Positions 5,127 to 10,652 of a stretch of DNA of 10,652 bases are shown here, in pieces (positions within the stretch are counted from its first letter, which is position 1; every line of letters starts with the position of its first letter). The position numbers and the translations under genes are program-made. This stretch comes from Fidelibacterota bacterium (GTDB lineage Bacteria; Fidelibacterota; Fidelibacteria; Fidelibacterales; Fidelibacteraceae): assembly GCA_030620575.1 (NCBI GenBank), contig JAUXEL010000049.1, positions 1 to 10,652 on the forward strand. Reading direction: 5' to 3'. Below the pieces are notes generated by a model. That model worked only from the letters and a program-made list of their open reading frames with translations, was not told the DNA's origin and made no database searches.

Positions 5127-7670
5127 CTACACCTCCATCCAGCGGATCAGGCGCGGTTCGAACGGTGACTTCAGTAAAGGATGAACAGGGCGGACACGGA
5201 TACCGTACTCGTATTTTCCACCTTTGGGAATTTGTAATTTTCCGGAGTAGTGGTGGCGGTTTCCGGTATTTGATTTTTTACAATGTAATATTGTAATAGC
5301 AGTGGGAGTCTGATCTTCAAATCCCTCCCGAACCAAACAGGCTTCAACTACCACATCATCAGGTGCCAAACCGTCCAAGTCAATATCTGCATTCAGAGTA
5401 ATATGCAGTTTATTAGTAAAATCTCCAACCGGATTGATCTCAGTGATCCATATCTGGTTCCATGCGACACGGATTTTTTCTTTCCATGTGGCTAATTCGA
5501 TCGCGTCGGCCTCATTATTACCGGTCATTTTTTTCGCGTATTCAAAGGTAGGGATATAAAGTTTGTTGACATAATCTTTTACCATACGGGCTGTACTGAA
5601 TAAAGGAACCACGGATTTCATCGATTCTTTCATGCGGTTTACCCAAGCTTGTGAGAACCCCTCATCCTGAATTTCGTAATATTCCGGAATAATGGAATTT
5701 TCTAATGTGTAATACAAGCTATTCGCGTCTTCACGATCCTGAATATCTAAATTTTCATATTCTTTTTCTTCACCGATTGACCAACCGTTTTTCCCGTTGT
5801 AGCTTTCACGCCACCAACCGTCAAGAACGGAGAAATTAATGCCGCCGTTGATTGGAACTTTTTCTCCGGATGTGCCACTGGCCTCCCGGGGACGACGGGG
5901 ATTGTTTAACCAGACATCCACACCGGATACCAGATAACGAGCGAGAGACATATTGTAATTTTCCAGAAGAATAATTTTACCGAGATATTTCTCTTTCATG
6001 GACATCTTATAAATCTGGCGGATCAACTCCTGACCCGGACGGTCAGCCGGATGGGCTTTACCCGCAAAAAACAGTACGACAGGTTTATCTTTATTATTCA
6101 AAATGCGTTTTAAGCGTTCTTCATCATGAAAGATTAGGGTTGCGCGCTTGTAACTGGCAAAACGGCGGGCAAATCCGATAAACAGAGCATTCGGGTTCAA
6201 ATTTGAGCAAATTTTATCACTGATGTGCGAGGGAATACCGTTACGTTCATTGCGGCTGCGAATACGGGATTTTACTACCTCTGCGAGACGTTGTTTACGT
6301 GTGTAATGAGCCTCCCAAAGTATCTTAGCAGGAAGATCATTTACCTTTTCCCAACATTTTACATCATCTACATGGTCTTGCCAGTTATCTCCCAAGTACG
6401 TTTCGTATAATTTTCGGATATCCTTTGCCATCCAGGTCTCAGTGTGGACACCGTTGGTGATATGGGTTATGGGAACTTCAAAAGTGGGAATATCTTTCCA
6501 GACTTCATTCCACATTTTACGGCTGACTTCTCCGTGCAATTGGCTAACGCCGTTTAAGCTTTTGGCGCAGCTGAATGCCAATGCTGTCATACTAAACAGA
6601 TTAGTAGTTACATCACGGCCAATATCATAAAACTCATCCCAGGATACGCCGTATTGCTCAAAATGTCCGCCGAAATAATTGCGCATCATATTTTCGTCAA
6701 AGGCATCATTACCTGCCGGAACAGGAGTATGAGTAGTGAATACACATTGTGAGGAAACCAGCTCTTTGGCTACATTTATCGATTTGCCTTCTGCAATGTG
6801 TTCCCGGATCAACTCTAAGCCAAGGAAGGCGGAATGGCCTTCATTCATATGATATACGCTGGGTTTGATACCTAAGGCACGTAGCGCGCGAACGCCTCCG
6901 ATACCCAGTAGAATTTCCTGTGTTATCCGCATATTTTGATTACCGCCATATAACTGGGATGTAACAATACGGTCTTCCGGTAAATTTTCCGGAATATCTG
7001 TATCTAAAAGATAAATGGACGTACGTCCGGCCTGCATTTTCCAGATCTGTGCGTAAATATTGCGTCCGGGAAGGGTTGCTGAAACGGTTATGGGCTTTCC
7101 TTTAGCATCCCGTACCAGGGTTACGGGAATTTCTTCAAAATCATAAGTGGGAAAAATGTTTTCCTGTTTCCCGTCCGCATCAATGTGCTGGATAAAATAT
7201 CCCTGCTTATACATCATGCCGACACCCACTAGCGGAACCCCGAGATCACTGGCTGATTTACAATGGTCACCGGCCAGGATACCTAATCCCCCTGAATATA
7301 CGGGCACCGATTCATGAATACCAAATTCTGCACTGAAATAGGCAACCTGAAAATCTTTTTCATCTTTATAATGCTTATTAAACCATGTATCCTTGTGTGT
7401 CATGTAATGATCAAAATCATTCATTACCTCGTGAAATAATGAAATAAAAGCCGGATCATTACTTTTTTCGTTAAGCTCTTTTTGACTAATATGTTTTAAA
7501 AGTTTTAGAGGATTATGTTCAACTTCATGCCATAAACTGACGGATAACTGGCGAAAAAGCTTAAGGGCCCTGGGTTGCCAGCCCCACCATAAATTATAGC
7601 TGAAATCTTTTAATTCTTTTAATTCTTCCGGCACTTCATTTCGTACCGTTATTTTACGAAAATGAGACAT
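5127..7670 (-). CDS. glgP: Alpha-glucan phosphorylase (DUF3417-type)
   Basis: Cleaves alpha-1,4-glucan ends with phosphate to give glucose-1-phosphate (glycogen or maltodextrin use); cytoplasmic, PLP-dependent, GT35 family. With this start it has 847 aa, normal for the bacterial form carrying the N-terminal DUF3417 domain (LKDFSYNLWWGWQPRALKLF near residues 20-40). Further signs: AYFSAEFGIHESVPVYSGGLG, VYHMNEGHSAF, FTTHTPVPAGND, NNPRRPREASGTSGEK with the PLP-binding Lys604, then GGINFSVLDGWW. A beta-rich C-terminal domain ends in RPVHPLL...RLIRWMEV. The start MSHFRKI (7670) has GGAG 6 nt upstream; the longer frame to 7805 would run through the control region and into the start of divergent asnS and lacks family similarity. 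A monocistronic unit with a terminator at 5011-5043. Glycogen versus maltodextrin preference cannot be told. Confidence 0.93.
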   Translation of the reverse strand: MSHFRKITVRNEVPEELKELKDFSYNLWWGWQPRALKLFRQLSVSLWHEVEHNPLKLLKHISQKELNEKSNDPAFISLFHEVMNDFDHYMTHKDTWFNKHYKDEKDFQVAYFSAEFGIHESVPVYSGGLGILAGDHCKSASDLGVPLVGVGMMYKQGYFIQHIDADGKQENIFPTYDFEEIPVTLVRDAKGKPITVSATLPGRNIYAQIWKMQAGRTSIYLLDTDIPENLPEDRIVTSQLYGGNQNMRITQEILLGIGGVRALRALGIKPSVYHMNEGHSAFLGLELIREHIAEGKSINVAKELVSSQCVFTTHTPVPAGNDAFDENMMRNYFGGHFEQYGVSWDEFYDIGRDVTTNLFSMTALAFSCAKSLNGVSQLHGEVSRKMWNEVWKDIPTFEVPITHITNGVHTETWMAKDIRKLYETYLGDNWQDHVDDVKCWEKVNDLPAKILWEAHYTRKQRLAEVVKSRIRSRNERNGIPSHISDKICSNLNPNALFIGFARRFASYKRATLIFHDEERLKRILNNKDKPVVLFFAGKAHPADRPGQELIRQIYKMSMKEKYLGKIILLENYNMSLARYLVSGVDVWLNNPRRPREASGTSGEKVPINGGINFSVLDGWWRESYNGKNGWSIGEEKEYENLDIQDREDANSLYYTLENSIIPEYYEIQDEGFSQAWVNRMKESMKSVVPLFSTARMVKDYVNKLYIPTFEYAKKMTGNNEADAIELATWKEKIRVAWNQIWITEINPVGDFTNKLHITLNADIDLDGLAPDDVVVEACLVREGFEDQTPTAITILHCKKSNTGNRHHYSGKLQIPKGGKYEYGIRVRPVHPLLKSPFEPRLIRWMEV

Positions 7671-7714
7671 ATTTGCTCCATAATTGATTAGGGAGAAAGT
7701 TATGAGTTTTTTAT

Positions 7715-7742
7715 TTGATAAGGCAAGTAAAAATCTTAATTT
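7715..7742 (+). promoter_or_regulatory. Possible asnS promoter
   Basis: TTGATA (7715-7720), 16-nt spacer, TAATTT (7737-7742), inside the 113-bp gap between divergent glgP and asnS. The implied leader is about 35 nt. It is a fair but not strong match; a matching glgP promoter is not clear. Confidence 0.4.
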
Positions 7743-7783
7743 TATGCCTGAATTTGGGAATGAATAACGAAACAGGAGTCCAA

Positions 7784-9079
7784 ATGGCGGATTATATATT
7801 AGCAAAACATATTTCTAAACATTTGAATGAAGAGATTACCCTTAAAGGATGGATCTATAATATCCGTAAAAGCGGTAAAATATGGTTTCTGATCTTTCGT
7901 GACGGTACCGAATTTATACAATGCGTGGTATTAAAGAATGAAGTAGCTGAAAAAGTATTTGATCTAAAATCAACCCTGACTCAGGAATCATCTATTTCTG
8001 TTACCGGTATTGTTCAGGAAGCGCCCCGACAGGATATTGGTTATGAATTGCTGGTAAAAGATATCGAAGTTATTCATATCGCGGAAGAATATCCCATTGC
8101 ACTAAAAGACCATGGAGTGGATTTTTTAATGGATAAGCGTCATCTGTGGCTGCGCTCCAAAGCACCGTTCGCTATCATGAAGATCCGTGCTGAGATTGAA
8201 CAAGCCTGCCGCGATTTTTTTAATGAACGGGATTTTACATTAGTGGATTCGCCTATGTTTACGCCCAATGCATCAGAGGGCAGCACGACCCTATTTGAAA
8301 CAAAGTATTTCGATCGTAAAGCATACCTGACGCAGTCCGGACAATTATACAGCGAAGCTGCTGTCATGGCACTGAATCGCACTTATTGTTTCGGACCCTG
8401 TTTCCGTGCTGAAAAATCGAAAACCCGCAGACATCTGACAGAATTCTGGATGGTGGAACCTGAAATGGCATTTTTTGATATCTATGATGACATGGATCTG
8501 GCGGAAGAATTTGTCAGTTACCTTGTACAGCGTGCGCTGAAAAACTGCCGGCGTGAATTAGAGATATTAGGTCGTGATATATCCAAACTTGAAAGCGTGA
8601 AGACACCTTTTCCGCGCATAACCTACGATGAAGCAGTTGAAATATTAAAGAAAAAGGGTTATGACTTCGAATGGGGTGGGGACTTTGGCGCTCCGCATGA
8701 AGAAGCTATTGCTGAAGATTTTGAAAAACCGGTAATGATCTGGCGATGGCCGGCAGTTTTAAAAGCCTTTTATATGAAACGCGATCCCGAAGATGAACGT
8801 TATGTTCTGGGTGTGGATATGATCGCCCCTGAAGGGCATGGCGAAATTATCGGTGGAAGTCAGCGCGAAGAAGATATAAATACTTTGCTTGAACGTATTG
8901 AAAAAGAAAAATTACCCAAAGAGGACTTTGAATGGTTTCTCGATATCCGCCGCTACGGTTCGGTACCGCATTCGGGTTTCGGACTTGGATTCGAACGCAC
9001 CATCGGCTGGATTTGCGGTACGCATCATATCCGGGAATGCATTCCCTGGCCACGCACGATGGCTCGTTTGAAACCGTAA
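7784..9079 (+). CDS. asnS: Asparaginyl-tRNA synthetase
   Basis: Class IIb aminoacyl-tRNA synthetase that charges tRNA-Asn with asparagine; cytoplasmic. 431 aa, the size of Bacillus-type AsnRS. The N-terminal OB-fold anticodon-binding domain covers about 1-110 (EITLKGWIYNIRKSGKIWFLIFRDG). Motif 1 lies around SPMFTPNASEG (Pro157), followed by LTQSGQLYSEAAVMAL. Motif 2 is FRAEKSKTRRHLTEFWMVEPE (207-227) and motif 3 is GFGLGFERTIGW (398-409, Arg405). The EKSKTRRHLTEFWM form separates it from AspRS. The start at 7784 is chosen because AGGAGT lies 6 nt upstream and MADYILAKHI begins the family alignment; the longer frame from a TTG at 7715 would start in the likely -35 box. The stop codon lies in a heptad repeat; a terminator follows at 9195. 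Confidence 0.95.
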   Translation: MADYILAKHISKHLNEEITLKGWIYNIRKSGKIWFLIFRDGTEFIQCVVLKNEVAEKVFDLKSTLTQESSISVTGIVQEAPRQDIGYELLVKDIEVIHIAEEYPIALKDHGVDFLMDKRHLWLRSKAPFAIMKIRAEIEQACRDFFNERDFTLVDSPMFTPNASEGSTTLFETKYFDRKAYLTQSGQLYSEAAVMALNRTYCFGPCFRAEKSKTRRHLTEFWMVEPEMAFFDIYDDMDLAEEFVSYLVQRALKNCRRELEILGRDISKLESVKTPFPRITYDEAVEILKKKGYDFEWGGDFGAPHEEAIAEDFEKPVMIWRWPAVLKAFYMKRDPEDERYVLGVDMIAPEGHGEIIGGSQREEDINTLLERIEKEKLPKEDFEWFLDIRRYGSVPHSGFGLGFERTIGWICGTHHIRECIPWPRTMARLKP

Positions 9080-9093
9080 ACCGTAAATCATGA
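9071..9093 (+). repeat. Degenerate heptad array over the asnS stop codon
   Basis: AAACCGT-AAACCGT, then AAATCATGA. Stop codons TAA (9077), TAA (9084) and TGA (9091) are exactly 7 bp apart, one in each frame. The first is the asnS stop. The unit matches the heptads at 4001-4024. Confidence 0.7.
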
Positions 9094-9120
9094 GCAGCAA
9101 AAAGCAAGAAGCCTGCCCGG

Positions 9121-9147
9121 CCCCGCCCCGAATGTTCGGGGTCGGGG
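9121..9147 (+). repeat. GC-rich palindromic repeat (R5)
   Basis: CCCCG (9121-9125) and CCCCGAA (9126-9132) pair with TTCGGGG (9135-9141) and CGGGG (9143-9147), with one unpaired T as in the copy at 1599-1625. It is preceded by GCCTGCCCGG, as is R1. Confidence 0.75.
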
Positions 9148-9194
9148 AAGTGAAGAGCGAAGAGGAGTAAAAAGAATTTTGAATATATTTGTAG

Positions 9195-9218
9195 GGAACG
9201 CTCGAGAGCGTTCCTTTT
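9195..9218 (+). terminator. Intrinsic terminator downstream of asnS
   Basis: Perfect 9-bp stem GGAACGCTC / GAGCGTTCC (9195-9203, 9206-9214) followed by TTTT (9215-9218). It lies 116 nt after the asnS stop, past R5. Confidence 0.7.
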
Positions 9219-9279
9219 ATCATATACCCTGAAATTTTCGAGCGTACGAGGAAAGAACATACGAAAAGAATAAATATCC

Positions 9280-9333
9280 AACAAGGATTAACCCGTCTAC
9301 CCCAACCCGATGCTTCGGGGTCGGGGTAGACGG
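9280..9333. repeat. GC-rich palindromic repeat, longest copy (R6)
   Basis: Leader AACAAGGATTAACCC (9280-9294, shared with inverted copy R3). Outer 11-bp perfect stem CCGTCTACCCC (9293-9303) / GGGGTAGACGG (9323-9333), and an inner short stem around the loop core GATGCT. This copy best shows the full length of the element. Confidence 0.75.
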
Positions 9334-9363
9334 AAGCCCGAATATAACGAGGAGCAAAGACGG

Positions 9364-9377
9364 GTGAATCGTGAACC
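9364..9377 (+). repeat. Two-unit heptad GTGAATC-GTGAACC
   Basis: Two 7-bp units differing by one base. They are of the same type as 1485-1498 and the arrays at the 3' ends of the E2-like gene and asnS. Here the unit is not at a gene end. Confidence 0.55.
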
Positions 9378-9387
9378 GCAAAAAAAA

Positions 9388-9396
9388 TGTCATTCC
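9388..9396 (+). repeat. Isolated end of the MITE-like element
   Basis: TGTCATTCC followed by AACCCAGCTCCGC. The 9 nt are identical to the left end of the element starting 46 bp later (9434). Probably a truncated second copy. Confidence 0.4.
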
Positions 9397-9433
9397 AACC
9401 CAGCTCCGCTTTATGATAACAAGCAAGTATAAA

Positions 9434-9550
9434 TGTCATTCCGACTGGAGGAAGCGAAGCTTACGAAATGGAGGAATCTCTAATTATATATTACAATATG
9501 AGATCTCTCCACTACGTCCCGATTAAGTCGGGACTTCGGTCGAGATGACA
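9434..9550. mobile_element. MITE-like palindromic element, 117 bp
   Basis: Imperfect terminal inverted repeats: the left end TGTCATtcCGAC and the right end (minus strand) TGTCATctCGAC. A second inner pair is TGGAGgaATCTCt (about 9470-9481) against TGGAGagATCTCa on the minus strand (about 9511-9499), around an AT-rich centre. A local hairpin GTCCCGA/TCGGGAC lies near 9516-9534. No coding capacity. It resembles the TGTCATTCC-ended palindromic repeats common in several bacterial phyla. Confidence 0.65.
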
Positions 9551-9555
9551 GTTTT

Positions 9556-9578
9556 CTGTTTCTTAGCTTCCCAGCTTC
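9556..9578 (-). repeat. Octad array, inverted relative of the pabC array
   Basis: Minus strand: GAAGCTGG-GAAGCTAA-GAAACAG, an 8-bp period, matching units of the array at 1420-1478. Confidence 0.6.
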
Positions 9579-9600
9579 GTTCCGATTACATCGGCTAACT

Positions 9601-9658
9601 TCCGTCTACGCCCCCCCCCCGAGGGGTCGAGGCTACGCCCTGCAAGATGTCGGGCAGG
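9601..9658. repeat. Degenerate GC-rich repeat with a C10 run (R7)
   Basis: TCCGTCTACG, then ten C (9611-9620), then GAGGGGTCGAGG. The first part matches the R6 outer arm CCGTCTAC. Downstream, CCTGC (9639-9643) can pair with GCAGG (9654-9658). The homopolymer may be biological slippage or a sequencing artefact. Confidence 0.5.
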
Positions 9659-9690
9659 TAACACAAGACACACTATATGTGTTCTTTCCC

Positions 9691-9707
9691 GAATCCCGAA
9701 GGGATTC
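9691..9707. repeat. Small perfect hairpin
   Basis: GAATCCC-GAA-GGGATTC. It is followed at about 9776-9789 by CCGAAGCATCGGGA, the inverted core of the GC-rich repeat family. The rest of 9659-9873 shows nothing I can assign. Confidence 0.45.
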
Positions 9708-9873
9708 AACAGTAATATAAATTTCACTCAAAACTGCAGCCAACTCTGAAGGGATTGAACATATCCCATCTTCTCCGAAGCATCGGGATTTAGCAAGCAG
9801 ATTGTCAATTTTAAACCCTAAACTTTTTTTTTCGATTCATCGACCTCATTTTAACCATTTTTACAGTAAATAA

Positions 9874-9900
9874 AAAATGCCTGCGAATCGCAGGCATTTT
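9874..9900 (-). terminator. Intrinsic terminator of the MFS gene
   Basis: Perfect 12-bp stem AAAATGCCTGCG (9874-9885) / CGCAGGCATTTT (9889-9900) with a 3-nt loop. On the minus strand the stem ends in TTTTTT followed by A and TTT. It starts 8 nt past the MFS stop codon. Confidence 0.85.
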
Positions 9901-9908
9901 ATTAAAAA

Positions 9909-10652
9909 TCATTTACTATAATAATCCTGCAGCGGTTTGGATTCCTTTAGAAATAAAGACATAATGAAAAGAATTACACCCAAAGCAACAAACAGTTTCA
10001 TAAAAAATGGCAGGAATGCATTTGCACGGATACTCATGCCGGCGACAAAAAACATACCGGTGATCTGTCCCGCGAGCAGCAATAATCCCTGGCTGGTAGA
10101 TTCAGGTGCGGGGTAACTGACCTCTGCCGCGTACTGAAAGCCTATAGGTCCGGCGCTCATAACAAAAAATCCCAGAAAAAAGGAAGATATCAAGGCCAAG
10201 GTATAGGCTGCATCCGGGGTTGATGTGATCGCACCTGCAAACACAATTCCGGACAACGAAGGAAGCATTCCCGCGATACAAATGACGATGAAAGCTTTCC
10301 GTTTACGGAATTTATCTGAAAGGATAGGTAAAATAATCGCGCCGATAATACCGCCGACCAGCATAATACCGCCGATCATTCCATCAGAATCTTTTACATG
10401 TAAATACTCGGCAATCGAATCAGTCATAGAGCTGACCGCATTGAATATTCCCAATCCGATAAAGAAAATAGCGATCATAATAAGCATGTCTTTTTGGTGA
10501 AAAATGTATTTAAAGCCTTCATGAAACGAATGGCGCTCATAGGCTTTTTCTGCCGGCGGTGTAGGGGGTTCTTCGCGAATCAGCAAAATGGCAGCGAAGC
10601 AGGCCAGAAAAGTAATAATACCGTAGATCATCAGCATGCGATGGATCCCGTC
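9909..10652 (-). CDS. MFS transporter, FLVCR-like, C-terminal part (runs off the right edge)
   Basis: Integral inner-membrane carrier of the major facilitator superfamily. 247 codons are visible, the second half of a protein of about 400 aa; the frame is open to the window edge (DGIHRMLMIYG), so the ATG at 10637 is internal. The sequence shows about seven hydrophobic segments, the first being MLMIYGIITFLACFAAILLI, then a cytoplasmic link with REEPPTPP. The second-half MFS loop motif appears as SDKFRKRKAF. GFFVMSAGPIGFQYAAEVSYPAPESTSQG and GQITGMFF are typical of the FLVCR/DIRC2 branch (proteins linked to haem, choline or other small-molecule transport in eukaryotes). The substrate in bacteria of this type is not known from sequence. 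A terminator follows immediately. MFS membership is sure; the subfamily is likely. Confidence 0.85.
   Translation of the reverse strand, partial: DGIHRMLMIYGIITFLACFAAILLIREEPPTPPAEKAYERHSFHEGFKYIFHQKDMLIMIAIFFIGLGIFNAVSSMTDSIAEYLHVKDSDGMIGGIMLVGGIIGAIILPILSDKFRKRKAFIVICIAGMLPSLSGIVFAGAITSTPDAAYTLALISSFFLGFFVMSAGPIGFQYAAEVSYPAPESTSQGLLLLAGQITGMFFVAGMSIRANAFLPFFMKLFVALGVILFIMSLFLKESKPLQDYYSK

Noticed and set aside
7671..7805. Longer versions of glgP (start 7805) and asnS (TTG start 7715), which would overlap each other
   Set aside because: The extra N-termini have no family similarity, and good SD sites precede the shorter starts (GGAG before 7670, AGGAGT before 7784). The TTG is part of a likely -35 box.
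7784..9079. AsnRS as the target of HipT
   Set aside because: HipA/HipT kinases do target tRNA synthetases, but asnS is 4.5 kb away in a separate transcription unit. Nothing in the sequence links them.
8847..9439. Open frames on the minus strand over the asnS end and the repeat region (145, 175 and 68 codons)
   Set aside because: They are shadows of asnS and of GC-rich repeats, with low-complexity translations, no SD and no recognisable domain.
9364..9600. CRISPR array or attachment site in the repeat region
   Set aside because: Repeats are inverted, of unequal spacing and of several kinds; there are no regular repeat-spacer units, cas genes, integrase or tRNA.

Overview
This is bacterial chromosomal DNA: compact genes, clear Shine-Dalgarno sites, intrinsic terminators and two 4-bp start/stop overlaps. 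Base composition is AT-leaning, with GC-rich islands confined to intergenic repeats. The protein types suggest a free-living anaerobic or environmental bacterium, perhaps from the FCB group or a candidate phylum near it: a split HipS/HipT kinase system, a Bacillus-type AsnRS, a DUF3417-type glucan phosphorylase and an FLVCR-like MFS carrier. That placement is inference and weak.

Layout. (1) 1-1437, plus strand: the 3' part of pabB (aminodeoxychorismate synthase component I) overlapping pabC (aminodeoxychorismate lyase), a p-aminobenzoate/folate operon. The pabB frame is broken close to the left edge. (2) 1663-3217, minus strand: a tripartite toxin-antitoxin operon hipB-hipS-hipT with 4-bp overlaps, a strong TTGACT-N17-TATATT promoter and two copies of an 18-bp operator-like palindrome upstream. 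(3) 3303-4021: about 700 bp without a gene, filled with hairpin repeats. (4) 4022-4933, minus: a stand-alone acyltransferase of the 2-oxoacid dehydrogenase E2/CAT fold whose catalytic His is replaced by Glu. (5) 5127-7670, minus: glgP (alpha-glucan phosphorylase), with its own terminator. (6) 7784-9079, plus: asnS, divergent from glgP, with a terminator at 9195. (7) 9080-9873: about 800 bp of repeats without genes. (8) 9874-10652, minus: a terminator and the C-terminal part of an MFS transporter that runs off the right edge.

The genes are a mix of housekeeping functions (folate, glycogen breakdown, tRNA charging, transport) and one defence/stress module (hipBST). No shared pathway links the blocks. 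The most unusual aspects are the tripartite HipBST module whose HipS has no Trp (the residue that inhibits the kinase in the characterised E. coli system), and the intergenic DNA, which is a mosaic of three repeat classes: GC-rich hairpins of one family in both orientations, heptad or octad short tandem arrays at or next to the stop codons of four genes, and a MITE-like palindromic element.
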